From the NCBI RefSeq assembly GCF_000812965.1, contig NZ_JSYN01000004.1, forward strand, positions 267,421-331,420: a DNA stretch of 64,000 nucleotides. The letters are read 5' to 3'. Source of the DNA: Pedobacter kyungheensis (GTDB lineage: Bacteria; Bacteroidota; Bacteroidia; Sphingobacteriales; Sphingobacteriaceae). The notes under the pieces were generated by a model, which searched no databases, was not told the origin of the DNA, and worked only from the letters and a program-made list of their open reading frames with translations. A program made the position numbers and the translations under genes. Positions 18,839-28,685 of this stretch are shown here, one piece after another (positions within the stretch are counted from its first letter, which is position 1; each line of letters starts with the position of its first letter).

Positions 18839-19594
18839 AAAAAAGTAATATTATTTATCGCCATATATACATGCCTTGCAACAGGCTGCGCTCCAAGAAG
18901 AGACTTAGTATATTTTAGTAACCTGGCTAAACAAACCAGCGATGAGAAATTACCATCGCAAGAGGTAAAAATACAGCAGAACGACCTGTTAAGTGTAAGC
19001 ATTAATAGCTTAAATCAGGAATCGAATGTATTGTTTGCCGTAAACACCAAAGCACCCAGCGCCGAAAACAACTATAAGGTAGAAGGTTACCGGGTAAATA
19101 AAGACGGAATGATTAATCTGCCGGTAGTTGGTAATGTAAGGTTAGAAGGATTAACCATAGAGCAGGCCCAAAACACTATATCGAGAGAACTTGATAAATA
19201 TGTTAAAAAACCGGTGGTTGATGTTCAGCTGGTAAACTTTAAGGTAACCGTAATAGGCGAAGTAAACCGGCCATCAAATTTTACTGTTCAGGGAGATAAT
19301 ATTAACCTTTTACAGGCCTTAGGTATGGCCGGCGATATGACCGTGTACGGTAAACGTGATAATGTGCTCGTAATCAGGGAGCAAAACGGACAGCGCGTAA
19401 TGAAAAGATTAAACCTGAACAACCAGGATGTAATGAATTCGCCTTTCTTCTTCCTTAAACAAAATGATATTGTATATGTAGAACCCGATAAATCAAAAGC
19501 AAGCGAGTATAGCACCAATACCAGGGTAATGCCTCTCGTAATTGCTTCGATATCTGCAGTAGCAGTATTAATAACAGCTGTATTAAAACAATAA
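18836..19594 (+). CDS. Polysaccharide export outer-membrane lipoprotein (Wza-like)
   Basis: 252-residue lipoprotein of the exopolysaccharide secretion channel. Signal peptide with lipobox LATGC (Cys18); a Poly_export domain (about 40-140, VKIQQNDLLSVSINS); one SLBB segment (VTVIGEVNRPSNFTV); and a C-terminal hydrophobic helix (VMPLVIASISAVAVLITAVL), which could cross the outer membrane as in Wza. It is the first gene of the ~28 kb locus and is followed after 20 bases by the Wzc-like kinase. Its ATG is part of a 9-bp inverted repeat. Confidence 0.92.
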   Translation: MKKVILFIAIYTCLATGCAPRRDLVYFSNLAKQTSDEKLPSQEVKIQQNDLLSVSINSLNQESNVLFAVNTKAPSAENNYKVEGYRVNKDGMINLPVVGNVRLEGLTIEQAQNTISRELDKYVKKPVVDVQLVNFKVTVIGEVNRPSNFTVQGDNINLLQALGMAGDMTVYGKRDNVLVIREQNGQRVMKRLNLNNQDVMNSPFFFLKQNDIVYVEPDKSKASEYSTNTRVMPLVIASISAVAVLITAVLKQ

Positions 19595-19614
19595 CGTCTC
19601 TTAAACACAAGAAC

Positions 19615-21906
19615 ATGTCTAAACAAATCGTAAGTGGTGGCGCAAAAGATTTTGCAGAAACTATTATAAGTTTTGCCAGAAACTGGCCTTATTTCTTACT
19701 CAGTATTGCCATTTGTATGGGGGCAGTATATGGCTTTTTATACATCACACCACCAAAATATAAAGTAAGCAGTACTTTATTAATCTCTGACGATAAAAAC
19801 GGTGCAGCCATGTCAAACAGCACCGCATTCAGCGATCTCAATATGTTTCAAACGGTTAAAACGGTTGATAACGAAATCGAGATCCTGAGATCGCGCGACC
19901 TGATTTTTAAAGTATTGAAAAAACTCCATCTTGAAACCGCGTACTTTAAAAAAGAAGGTTTAAGGGTGAAAGAACTTTATGGCAAAACATCACCATTGGT
20001 GGTTAACGCCATCAGCTTAAAAAATGGTGCTTACGCCCGCAAAATCAATATTTCTTATCTCGACGATGTTTCTTACATCATCCAGGATAGCCTCAATACC
20101 AATATTGTAAAGTATGGCGATACGCTACATAATAAAAACTATGTGGTTAAGGTAGAAAAAGGACCAGCATTTAAAAGCGAATTCGGCAAAATTAAAATCC
20201 AGTTTAAAAATCTGTACAAAATGACAGAAGCCTATAGTTTGGTTTCGTTAAAAATTGTACCTGTAGTTAAAGATGCAAATACCATAACCATTAGCTTAAA
20301 CGATGCTGTGCCACAAAGGGGGATTGATATTTTAAACGACCTGATCGAAACTTACAACATCAATAACGTTAACAATAAAAATACCATTGCCCGCAATACC
20401 ATCCGCTTTATCGATAACAGGTTAAAGTACCTGGTTAGCGATTTGTCCGGAACAGAAGAAGATGTAGAAAATTACAAACAGCAGAACCGTGTAACCGATA
20501 TCAATATGGATGCACAGATGAATGCTACCCGTACCAGCGAATACAACCAGTTACTGGAGAATTCATCAGTACAATTGCGGATCGTATCTTCTATAGAAAG
20601 CTATTTTAAAGGTAAACAAAGCCAGTACGATTTGGCACCAAGTGCAATGGGCCTTAAAGACCCGATTTTAAACTCGCTCATTTCTAAATTTAACGATTTA
20701 CAGTTAGAACGCAACCGGATGTTGCGCACAGCAAATGCCGAAAACCCGTTGGTTTTAAATCTTAACGAGCAATTGGCCAGCCTAAAAACCAATATACTGG
20801 AAAACCTGAGCAGCATTAAACAAGGTTTTGTGATTGAACGCAATAACTTAAGGGCCAATTATTCACAGTATGATAACAAAATCAAATCTGTGCCTACTAT
20901 AGAGCGTGGTTTGCTGGAAAGAAGCCGCGAGCAAAGTGTAAAATCGGGACTATATAAATATCTGTTACAAAAAAGGGAGGAAACGGCTTTATCGCTCTCA
21001 GCCACCGTCCCTACCTCGCAGGTTGTAGATAAGCCCGCTTATAACACCATACCAGATAGTCCAAAACAGCCATTATTGTATTTGTGCGGTTTTATTCTCG
21101 GATTTCTTGTACCTGCAGGCACCATTTACATTAAAGGTTTCTTCAATAACAAAGTACAGGATGCCAGTACCATCGAATTAACCGGTGCAAAAATGCTGGG
21201 TGAGCTTTCGCATAACCTCGATAAAAGCACCATTGTTTTTCAAAAAGATAACCGCTCTACCATTTCCGAATTATTCAGGTACATCCGGATGAATTTAGGA
21301 CTAATGGCCAATAACAACGATAACAAGGTAATGCTGGTAACCTCGAGCATGAAAGGAGAGGGTAAAACCTTCTTCAGTGTAAACCTGGCTACTACTTTAG
21401 GTATGCTGGATAAAAAAGTAGTGGTGCTCGAGTTTGATTTGAGAAAACCCGACCTGCTGAACAAGGTGGGCTTAAAACAAACCGTAGGTTTAACCGATTA
21501 CCTGCTTGATGACGCCGTATTTTTAGAAGACATTATTAGACCTACCAAAGTATCAGAACATATTTCGGTTATCGGTTGTGGCAAATCGCCCGAAAATCCG
21601 GCCGAAATCATGATGAGCCCCAAAATGGACATGCTTTTTGATGAACTAAAAGAAAAGTTCGATTATATCATCATCGATACATCGCCCGTAGGGCAGGTAG
21701 CCGATGCCTTTAGCCTGGCCGAGTATGCCGACGTAAGCATTTATCTGGTGCGCTACAATTACACCAATAAATACCAGCTGGCCATATTGAAAGATATTTG
21801 CGAGAACAACAAACTTAAAAACCCAATGGTGGTATTTAACGACGCCAAACGGGAGAAAAACCAGAAATACAGTTATGGCGGTTACGGTTATGCCATGGCT
21901 AACTAA
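19615..21906 (+). CDS. Wzc-like polysaccharide co-polymerase / BY-type tyrosine kinase
   Basis: Inner-membrane protein of 763 residues controlling chain length and export. N-terminal Wzz domain with a transmembrane span (about 20-45), a long coiled periplasmic region with GNVR-type domain, a second span (about 490-510), then a cytoplasmic kinase: Walker A KGEGKTFFS (about 580-588), Walker A' EFDLRKPD and Walker B YIIIDTSP. The tail KYSYGGYGYAMAN is the tyrosine cluster for autophosphorylation. Kinase and Wzz parts are fused in one chain. It follows the Wza-like gene. Confidence 0.95.
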   Translation: MSKQIVSGGAKDFAETIISFARNWPYFLLSIAICMGAVYGFLYITPPKYKVSSTLLISDDKNGAAMSNSTAFSDLNMFQTVKTVDNEIEILRSRDLIFKVLKKLHLETAYFKKEGLRVKELYGKTSPLVVNAISLKNGAYARKINISYLDDVSYIIQDSLNTNIVKYGDTLHNKNYVVKVEKGPAFKSEFGKIKIQFKNLYKMTEAYSLVSLKIVPVVKDANTITISLNDAVPQRGIDILNDLIETYNINNVNNKNTIARNTIRFIDNRLKYLVSDLSGTEEDVENYKQQNRVTDINMDAQMNATRTSEYNQLLENSSVQLRIVSSIESYFKGKQSQYDLAPSAMGLKDPILNSLISKFNDLQLERNRMLRTANAENPLVLNLNEQLASLKTNILENLSSIKQGFVIERNNLRANYSQYDNKIKSVPTIERGLLERSREQSVKSGLYKYLLQKREETALSLSATVPTSQVVDKPAYNTIPDSPKQPLLYLCGFILGFLVPAGTIYIKGFFNNKVQDASTIELTGAKMLGELSHNLDKSTIVFQKDNRSTISELFRYIRMNLGLMANNNDNKVMLVTSSMKGEGKTFFSVNLATTLGMLDKKVVVLEFDLRKPDLLNKVGLKQTVGLTDYLLDDAVFLEDIIRPTKVSEHISVIGCGKSPENPAEIMMSPKMDMLFDELKEKFDYIIIDTSPVGQVADAFSLAEYADVSIYLVRYNYTNKYQLAILKDICENNKLKNPMVVFNDAKREKNQKYSYGGYGYAMAN

Positions 21907-22261
21907 ACCAGCCCTATTTTATCCAGAATACCAAGAATACCCAGTACCCAATACCAAATAAACGTCCCCAAACGATTTAATTCTTGTTTGCAAGCTAATT
22001 GAACCACGTGCTCTAACTAAGCCCGGTTAAAAGTTCAGGCGGCTGTAAATTACTCACATTAAATTGCCCATTTGCCTCAAAAGCATCTAAGGTTTAAAAA
22101 AACAAAAAAATAGTCATGTAAGTGATATAGCGAAGCTATATCCGGTCGGCTAAAAACAATTTAAACACCTGGAATAAGCATTATTACCTACAGCATGTAA
22201 GTGATATAGCGAAGCTTTATCAAACGGTCAGAAAATTAAATCTTAATCTCTATCAAATCAT
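21907..22261. other. 355-bp intergenic leader between kinase and NusG-like gene
   Basis: No gene seen. The first third has imperfect short tandem words (AATACCAAGAATACCC / AGTACCCAATACC). The second half holds the duplicated hairpin described next. It breaks an otherwise tightly packed locus. Confidence 0.55.
22115..22222 (+). promoter_or_regulatory. Duplicated hairpin element upstream of the NusG-like gene
   Basis: A 23-base word, CATGTAAGTGATATAGCGAAGCT, starts at 22115 and again, identically, at 22194. Copy 1 folds into a perfect stem GATATAGC-GAA-GCTATATC (22124-22142). Copy 2 folds the same way (22203-22221) with one T-T mismatch. The start of the NusG-like gene is 40 bases further on. 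Possible recognition element for the encoded antiterminator (inference). Confidence 0.6.
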
Positions 22262-22810
22262 ATGGAATCTAAAATTAACTACCGACCCTCATTTCCTAAA
22301 AAATGGTTCGTAATCTATACCCGCCCACGCTGGGAAAAAAAAGTTGACAAACTGCTTCAGGAGCAGGGTTTTGAATCTTTTTGCCCGGTTAGAAATGTAG
22401 AAAACCAATGGGCCGACAGAAAGAAAATAGTTAGCCTGCCACTTTTTACCGGATACGTTTTTGTTAAAATTGATGAAAGAGATGGATTTAAAGTTCGATT
22501 CATCCAGGGCGTACTTAATTTCATTCAGTACATGGGGAAACCTGCTATCGTTCGGGATAGTGAAATAGAACGCCTGAAACATATCATGGATGCCTATAAC
22601 GATGTTGATGTAGTAAGTTTGAGCGGCGTATCCAAAGGCGATCGCGTTCGGATCAGCAATGGTCTTTTCCACAACCAGGAAGGAGAGGTGATCCAGATTC
22701 AGGGCAAACATGTACTCATGTCTTTCGATCATTTAGATTGTGCTGTAGTAACCCGTGTACCTATAAGCAACCTTACTTTAACCGTTAACCCACAACAACA
22801 TTATGTATAA
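22262..22810 (+). CDS. Specialised NusG paralogue, UpxY/LoaP-like transcription antiterminator
   Basis: 182-residue protein with an N-terminal NGN domain ([18 protein letters not shown] to about 110) that binds RNA polymerase, and a C-terminal KOW domain ([19 protein letters not shown]). UpxY, RfaH and LoaP members of this group let polymerase read through long polysaccharide operons. Location inside such a locus supports that role. The housekeeping NusG normally sits with secE and rplK, so this is the accessory copy. It overlaps the dehydrogenase gene by 8 bases, and its own leader carries a duplicated hairpin. Confidence 0.92.
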   Translation: MESKINYRPSFPKKWFVIYTRPRWEKKVDKLLQEQGFESFCPVRNVENQWADRKKIVSLPLFTGYVFVKIDERDGFKVRFIQGVLNFIQYMGKPAIVRDSEIERLKHIMDAYNDVDVVSLSGVSKGDRVRISNGLFHNQEGEVIQIQGKHVLMSFDHLDCAVVTRVPISNLTLTVNPQQHYV

Positions 22811-24101
22811 TTCTGAAGATAATTTAAAAATGTCGGTAATCGGCTTAGGATATGTTGGTTTACCACTGGCAGTAGAATTTGCCAAGAAATACAAAGTATT
22901 CGGTTTCGATATTAATGAAAGCCGCATAGCAGAGCTGAAAGCCGGATATGACAATACGCTTGAAGTAACTGAAGAAGCACTAAATGAGGTGCTTACTTTT
23001 GAATGCACTACATTACAAGGCTTGTATTGTACCAATGAGCTCGAAAAATTGCGCAGTTCTTCGGTTTACATTGTAACTGTACCCACACCGGTTGATAAAA
23101 ACAACCGACCGGATTTAACCCCCTTAATTAAAGCCAGTGCAGTAGTAGCGAAAGTGTTAAAGAAAGGCGATATCGTAGTTTACGAATCGACCGTTTACCC
23201 TGGTGTTACTGAAGACGAATGTGTACCTGTTCTGGAAAAAGGATCAGGATTGGTGTTTAACAAAGACTTTTTTGCAGGTTACTCACCCGAACGCATTAAC
23301 CCTGGCGATAAACAACATACGGTAGCCAATATCTTAAAAATTACTTCGGGCTCTACACCAGAGGCAGCAGAAAAAATCGATGCTTTATACCGTTCGGTGA
23401 TTAACGCCGGTACTTACAAAGCTTCTTCTATTAAAGTGGCCGAAGCAGCAAAAGTGATCGAAAATGCCCAGCGCGATATTAACATTGCTTTTGTAAACGA
23501 ACTGGCCATGATATTTAACACCCTCGGCATCGATACTTCTGAAGTATTGGCAGCAGCAGGTACCAAATGGAACTTTTTAAACTTTAAACCTGGTTTAGTT
23601 GGCGGTCACTGTATTGGTGTAGATCCTTATTATTTAGCCCAAAAAGCACAGGAAGCTGGTTACCACCCCGAAATTATCTTAGCCGGAAGGCGTGTAAACG
23701 ACGGTATGGGCAAATATGTGGCCGATCAGATGATTAGAAAGATGATTGCCAAAAACATCCATATTGTAGGGGCTGAGGTACTTGTACTGGGCTTTACCTT
23801 TAAAGAAAATTGCCCTGATGTACGCAATACCAAGGTAATTGATATCATAAGACGCCTAGAAGAATACAAGGTAAACGTAACCATTCACGATCCCTGGGCC
23901 AATGCCGATCAGGCCAACCACAATTATGGTGTGATTTGCGAAAATGGTTCATCAAAAACCAGGCGTTATGATGGGATCGTACTCGCTGTGGCACACCAGG
24001 CCTTTGATAGCCTGAATATTGCCGAATTGCGTAAACCAACCTGTGTAGTTTACGATATCAAATCAGTTTTACCGCAATCAATGGAAACGGTTCGTTTGTA
24101 A
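22803..24101 (+). CDS. UDP-N-acetyl-hexosamine/glucose dehydrogenase (nucleotide-sugar dehydrogenase, WbpO/TviB-like)
   Basis: Cytoplasmic NAD enzyme of 432 residues oxidising C6 of a UDP-sugar to the uronic acid. The N-terminal Rossmann motif [17 protein letters not shown], the central dimer helix region ([21 protein letters not shown] split) and the catalytic Cys in [11 protein letters not shown] are all present. The sequence looks closest to the WbpO/TviB (UDP-GalNAc or UDP-GlcNAc dehydrogenase) branch; UDP-glucose cannot be excluded. It overlaps the NusG-like gene by 8 bp. The product would feed the amidotransferase and epimerase encoded further on. Confidence 0.92.
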   Translation: MYNSEDNLKMSVIGLGYVGLPLAVEFAKKYKVFGFDINESRIAELKAGYDNTLEVTEEALNEVLTFECTTLQGLYCTNELEKLRSSSVYIVTVPTPVDKNNRPDLTPLIKASAVVAKVLKKGDIVVYESTVYPGVTEDECVPVLEKGSGLVFNKDFFAGYSPERINPGDKQHTVANILKITSGSTPEAAEKIDALYRSVINAGTYKASSIKVAEAAKVIENAQRDINIAFVNELAMIFNTLGIDTSEVLAAAGTKWNFLNFKPGLVGGHCIGVDPYYLAQKAQEAGYHPEIILAGRRVNDGMGKYVADQMIRKMIAKNIHIVGAEVLVLGFTFKENCPDVRNTKVIDIIRRLEEYKVNVTIHDPWANADQANHNYGVICENGSSKTRRYDGIVLAVAHQAFDSLNIAELRKPTCVVYDIKSVLPQSMETVRL

Positions 24102-24106
24102 AAGCC

Positions 24107-25549
24107 ATGAGTTTAACATATAAAGCACGATCGGGCATTATATGGTCGATTGGGCAGCAGTTTAGTGTTAAATTCATAAACCTGTTCATTACCATTATAC
24201 TGGCCCGCTTATTAAGTCCGGCCGAATTTGGCTTAATTGCCATGCTCTCCATATTTATTGCCATAGGCAATTCCTTAATGGATAGCGGCTTAACTTCGTC
24301 ACTCATCCGCACACGAACAGCCGGCCAAAAAGATTATTCGACCATATTTTTTTTTAACCTGTTGGGAAGCCTTGTCGTTTACGGCATTTTTTTTATTTCT
24401 GCTCCATTTATAGCTGATTTTTACAGGCAGCCGCAACTTACCAATATTGTCAGGATTTATGGTTTAACCTTTTTAATTAATGCTTTCTTCAGCATCCAAA
24501 ATACGCTCTTAACCAAGGAAATGAAGTTTAAGCTCCAAACAATCATCCAGATTCCTTCCGTAATTCTGGGCGGTTGTTTGGGCATTTTCCTGGCTAAAAA
24601 TGGTTATGGCACCTGGAGCCTGGTATGGATGAGTCTTTTAAGTGCAACAGTATCAACCATTTTGCACTGGTTTTATTCAGACTGGCGGCCGCGATTACTG
24701 TTTAGCAAAAGGAGTTTTCGCAGGCATTTCCATTTTGGATATAAAATGACGCTTTCCGGCCTGCTGGATACCGTTTACCAAAACTTATATACCGTAATAA
24801 TCGGACGCTTTTATGCCGCAACTCAACTTGGTTTTTATGCACGTGCAGATAGCCTGAGCCAGTTGCCTATTGGCATTATTTCTACTGCAATTAATAAAGT
24901 TACCTATCCCATGTTTTCGAACATCAGCAATGACGATGTAAAACTTAAAATGGTATACAAAAGGTTAATGCAGCAGGTTTTATTCTGGAATGCACCGATT
25001 TTGATTTTTCTGGCCTTAATTGCCCAGCCTTTAATTTCGCTGCTTTTAACCGATAAGTGGTTGCCATCAGTACCTTATTTCCAGATTTTGTGCATTGCCG
25101 GGGTTTTGTACCCTTTACATGCCTACAACTTAAATATTTTAAAAGTTAAAGGACAAAGCGGGCAGTTTTTAAAACTTGAAATACTGAAAAAAGTGCTAAG
25201 TGTAATTGGAATTGTTTGTGTCATTCCATTCGGCATTATGGGGCTTCTGTACTTCCAGTTGTTTTTTACTGTTTTTGCCTATTACATTAATTCCATTTAC
25301 AGTGGCCGCTTAATCAACTATCCACTTAAAGAACAGCTTCATGATATTGCGCCTATTTTAATGTTATCGAGCCTTTTAGGTTTAGCGTGTTATGGCCTCG
25401 ATAAATGGTTCCTTGCACAATATCAGCTCAATAACTTTCTGCGGATTGTAGGACTGAGCGTTGTTTACGCCGGCTTTTACCTGGGCATTAGCAATACCAT
25501 CCGCTTAGCAGCCCTAACTGATTTTAAACAATTAATCCTCAAACAATGA
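24107..25549 (+). CDS. Lipid-linked oligosaccharide flippase (Wzx/WzxC-like, MOP superfamily)
   Basis: Polytopic inner-membrane protein of 480 residues with about 12-14 hydrophobic spans. The N-terminal SGIIWSIGQQFSVKFINLF and ILARLLSPAEFGLIAM are typical for MOP polysaccharide transporters (WzxC/TuaB group). It would flip undecaprenyl-linked repeat units to the periplasm. It is placed between the dehydrogenase and an aminotransferase with which it overlaps by ATGA (4 bp). The presence of a Wzy-like gene supports a Wzx/Wzy pathway. Confidence 0.9.
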   Translation: MSLTYKARSGIIWSIGQQFSVKFINLFITIILARLLSPAEFGLIAMLSIFIAIGNSLMDSGLTSSLIRTRTAGQKDYSTIFFFNLLGSLVVYGIFFISAPFIADFYRQPQLTNIVRIYGLTFLINAFFSIQNTLLTKEMKFKLQTIIQIPSVILGGCLGIFLAKNGYGTWSLVWMSLLSATVSTILHWFYSDWRPRLLFSKRSFRRHFHFGYKMTLSGLLDTVYQNLYTVIIGRFYAATQLGFYARADSLSQLPIGIISTAINKVTYPMFSNISNDDVKLKMVYKRLMQQVLFWNAPILIFLALIAQPLISLLLTDKWLPSVPYFQILCIAGVLYPLHAYNLNILKVKGQSGQFLKLEILKKVLSVIGIVCVIPFGIMGLLYFQLFFTVFAYYINSIYSGRLINYPLKEQLHDIAPILMLSSLLGLACYGLDKWFLAQYQLNNFLRIVGLSVVYAGFYLGISNTIRLAALTDFKQLILKQ

Positions 25550-26700
25550 TACCTGTAACCAAACCCTTTTTGCCTAAACAGGCAGATTTTAAAAGCTATG
25601 TAAGTAGCATTTGGGCCAGACAGTGGCTCACCAATAACGGACCATTGGTAAACGAACTGGAAATAAAGTTACAACAGTATTTGGCGCTCCCGCATTTACT
25701 TTATGTTACCAACGGTACAATAGCCCTGCAACTGGCCATACAGGCTTTAGAAATTAAAGGAGAAGTAATTACCACGCCTTTTTCTTTTGTAGCTACAACC
25801 AGCAGCATTGTTTGGCAGGGCTGCAAACCGGTATTTGTTGATATTGATGAAGAAACGCTCAACATCGATCCCAATAAAATTGAAGCTGCAATAACACCAA
25901 GAACCACAGCCATTTTAGCCACACACGTATTTGGTAATCCTTGTGATATTGACGCGATTGACCGCATTGCTAAAAAACACAATTTAAAGGTTGTTTACGA
26001 TGCCGCACATTGTTTTGGCACCCAATACAAAGGAAAATCGATTTTTGCCTATGGCGATGTGAGCACCACCAGTTTCCACGCTACCAAACTGTTTCATACC
26101 ATAGAGGGGGGCGCGGTATTTACACAAGATCCTGATGTTTTAAAGCGAATGGCGCTGATGCGAAATTTTGGTTACAGTGGGGTAGATACTTTTTCAGAAC
26201 TCGGCACCAATGCTAAAAACTCAGAGTTTCATGCTGCAATGGGTTTATGTAATCTCAATTACATCGATCAGATTCTGAGCAAACGAAAAGAACTATCGCA
26301 ACATTATGCCATGCGCCTTGGCAAGGCTGATGCGCAGTTTCAGACCATACAGGCCGATACAGATTTCAATTACGCTTATTTCCCGGTTATTTTCCGGTCG
26401 GAAGAAATTATGCTCGATACCATGAAACAGCTCGAACTGGTTCAGGTGTATTGCAGAAGGTACTTTTACCCTTCGCTATCGGCATTACCCTATATTGATA
26501 AAATAAACATGCCCATTTGCGATTCTATTGCCAAACGCATCATGTGCCTGCCATTGTACCACACGCTAACTAGTGCCGACCAGGATCTGGTGGTGAGAAT
26601 TATCTTAAGAACTCAGAATTACCGCAAAAAACAAGTTGTTAAACTTGCCGATTATGGCCATCTCGTTAATGGCAGCAGGGTTGCGGTAAATGGACATTAA
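25546..26700 (+). CDS. DegT/DnrJ/EryC1/StrS aminotransferase
   Basis: PLP-dependent sugar aminotransferase of 384 residues. NGTIALQLAIQAL is the phosphate-binding turn, VVYDAAHCFG carries the PLP-nitrogen Asp, and FHATKLFHTIEGGAVF carries the Schiff-base Lys. It would add an amino group to a keto-sugar nucleotide, for example the product of the FlaA1/PglF-like dehydratase at 45366. It overlaps the flippase gene by 4 bp and the GT2 gene by 1 base, so it is tightly coupled. Which of the two DegT proteins makes which amino sugar cannot be decided. Confidence 0.92.
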   Translation: MIPVTKPFLPKQADFKSYVSSIWARQWLTNNGPLVNELEIKLQQYLALPHLLYVTNGTIALQLAIQALEIKGEVITTPFSFVATTSSIVWQGCKPVFVDIDEETLNIDPNKIEAAITPRTTAILATHVFGNPCDIDAIDRIAKKHNLKVVYDAAHCFGTQYKGKSIFAYGDVSTTSFHATKLFHTIEGGAVFTQDPDVLKRMALMRNFGYSGVDTFSELGTNAKNSEFHAAMGLCNLNYIDQILSKRKELSQHYAMRLGKADAQFQTIQADTDFNYAYFPVIFRSEEIMLDTMKQLELVQVYCRRYFYPSLSALPYIDKINMPICDSIAKRIMCLPLYHTLTSADQDLVVRIILRTQNYRKKQVVKLADYGHLVNGSRVAVNGH

Positions 26701-27584
26701 TGTCATCATTTATTATGGAACCGAACCAAAACGATATCATGGTGAGCATTTTTTGCATCACCTACAACCACAGTAAATTTATAGCCAAGGCACTTGATGG
26801 TTTCCTGATGCAGCAATGCAATTTTAAAACTGAAATCATAATAGGCGACGATTGCTCGACAGATGGCACTGACAAAATTATTGATGACTATGTAGCCCGA
26901 TACCCGGGCAGGATTACCCGTTTAAAAGCACCCAAAAATATCGGTGCCACACAAAACGTAATTCGTGTGGCGCTCGAAACCAAAGGGAAGTATGTGGCCA
27001 CCTGCGATGGTGATGATTATTGGACCGACCCGTATAAGTTGCAAAAACAGGTAGATTTTTTAGAAAACAATCCTGATTATGTGATGTGTTGCCACTACAC
27101 CCGCGAAATTAATTTTGACGATACTGAAGTGTTTTACATGGATTTTAATCCCGTTCCCTTAAAGTATAGCTTTAGCGATTTGATCATCAATAAACAAGTA
27201 GAAACCTGCACGGCAACCATTCTGTACAGAAATATCGAACCCATTAAAAATTTGTACAAAAACGAATGGTTTTTAAAATGCCATGCCTGCGATAAGTTTC
27301 TGAAGTTGTACTGCACCTGGATAACCGGCAAAAAGATTTATGTGCTGCCAGAAGTAATGAGCTGTTACAGGCGTCATCCAGGTGGTATATGGAGCCCGGT
27401 TTCTTATGTGCCATTAAAGAAAATGCAGCTGAGCGACTTTAACATCATTGCAAAGATTTTTACCTATACAGGGTTGCAGAAAATTAAGCTTTTGCATTTC
27501 TATTTAAAAAGGTACTTCCTCTTCGAGGTAAAACATAAAACATTTGGAAACGCTTTCCAGACCATTAAAACGATTGTAAATTAA
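26700..27584 (+). CDS. Glycosyltransferase family 2
   Basis: 294-residue GT-A transferase. VSIFCITYNHSKFI opens the nucleotide-sugar fold, IIGDDCSTDGT holds the first Asp, and CDGDDYW contains the metal-binding DxD-type motif. Probably cytoplasmic or membrane-associated, adding one sugar to the lipid-linked repeat. Its ATG overlaps the previous stop (TAATG). An alternative start MEPNQND 5 codons later is closer to the usual N-terminus. The sugar is not predictable. Confidence 0.92.
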   Translation: MSSFIMEPNQNDIMVSIFCITYNHSKFIAKALDGFLMQQCNFKTEIIIGDDCSTDGTDKIIDDYVARYPGRITRLKAPKNIGATQNVIRVALETKGKYVATCDGDDYWTDPYKLQKQVDFLENNPDYVMCCHYTREINFDDTEVFYMDFNPVPLKYSFSDLIINKQVETCTATILYRNIEPIKNLYKNEWFLKCHACDKFLKLYCTWITGKKIYVLPEVMSCYRRHPGGIWSPVSYVPLKKMQLSDFNIIAKIFTYTGLQKIKLLHFYLKRYFLFEVKHKTFGNAFQTIKTIVN

Positions 27585-27590
27585 TTAGAA

Positions 27591-28685
27591 ATGGCTACCA
27601 GATTATGCTTCGTAATAAACAGTTTAGAAGGTGGTGGAGCTGAAAGAGTAATTAGCAACCTGGCTAATCACTTTAGCAGCAAAGATTGCAGTGTTACAGT
27701 GATTTGCCTCAATAAAGCTCAGGTTAAATATCAGCTAAATGAGCAGGTAAAAATTGTAAACCTCCTCGAGAGGAAAGACAATCACAATAGCTTCAATAGA
27801 ATTAGGTATGCTTTCTTAACTTTTTACAGGCTACTTACTTTATTAAAAAAAGAAAAGCCCGACTGTACCATCTGTTTTATGACCTCGGCAAACATCTGGG
27901 CAGGTTTATGTTGCATGATTTTAGGCCTGCCATACCTGGTTTCTGAAAGAACAGCACCAGACAGCACTTTAAATCAGTACAATAAATTTTTACAATGGTT
28001 TGTATTTCACATTTACAGGAAATCAAAAGCAATTGTGCTGCCTGCATTTGGTATGTTTAATGGATTTAAGCGGATTAAACAGTTTGAAACGCTGTATAAT
28101 TTTAAAACGATATACAATCCGATTCATCAGTTTGTAAAACCCAATCCCGGATCGGTTAACAGCAAACCTTTTATGCTGTCGGTGGGCAGGCTAAGTCACG
28201 AAAAAGGTTTTGACAGGCTAATCGAAGCGTACCATCTTTTGCAGTTAAGAGATACGGATCTCATCATATTGGGTGAAGGACCTGAACGAACAGCTTTAGA
28301 AGCGCAAATTGCTGCTTTGAACCTGAGTGGCAAAGTAAAGCTGATTGGCTTTAAATCAAACCTGCAGGATTATTATGCCCAGGCTACTGTTTTTGTGCTG
28401 CCATCGCGAAACGAAGGTTATCCCAATGCACTGGTAGAAGCCATGGGGATGGGCTGCCCTTGTGTAGCCATGAATTGCGAATTCGGACCCTCAGAAATAA
28501 TTGAAGATGGCGTTAATGGTTTTCTGATAGAACAAGATAATGTACCTGCACTTTCATTAGCTATAGATAAACTGCTAAATAACAGTGAGCTAAAAAAACA
28601 ATTTTCTGATAAAGCTAAGCTCATTAACGAAACCAACTCTATTGAAAGAATCTCAGCCAACTGGGAAGAATTAATACTGTCATGA
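27591..28685 (+). CDS. Glycosyltransferase family 4
   Basis: 364-residue GT-B transferase. N-terminal glycine-rich LEGGGAERVISNLA for acceptor side; C-terminal SVGRLSHEKGFDRLIEAY and the E-x7-E type motif EGYPNALVEAMGMGCPCVA bind the nucleotide sugar. It follows the GT2 gene by 6 bases and overlaps the Wzy-like gene by ATGA (4 bp), so it is part of the repeat-unit assembly line. Confidence 0.92.
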   Translation: MATRLCFVINSLEGGGAERVISNLANHFSSKDCSVTVICLNKAQVKYQLNEQVKIVNLLERKDNHNSFNRIRYAFLTFYRLLTLLKKEKPDCTICFMTSANIWAGLCCMILGLPYLVSERTAPDSTLNQYNKFLQWFVFHIYRKSKAIVLPAFGMFNGFKRIKQFETLYNFKTIYNPIHQFVKPNPGSVNSKPFMLSVGRLSHEKGFDRLIEAYHLLQLRDTDLIILGEGPERTALEAQIAALNLSGKVKLIGFKSNLQDYYAQATVFVLPSRNEGYPNALVEAMGMGCPCVAMNCEFGPSEIIEDGVNGFLIEQDNVPALSLAIDKLLNNSELKKQFSDKAKLINETNSIERISANWEELILS

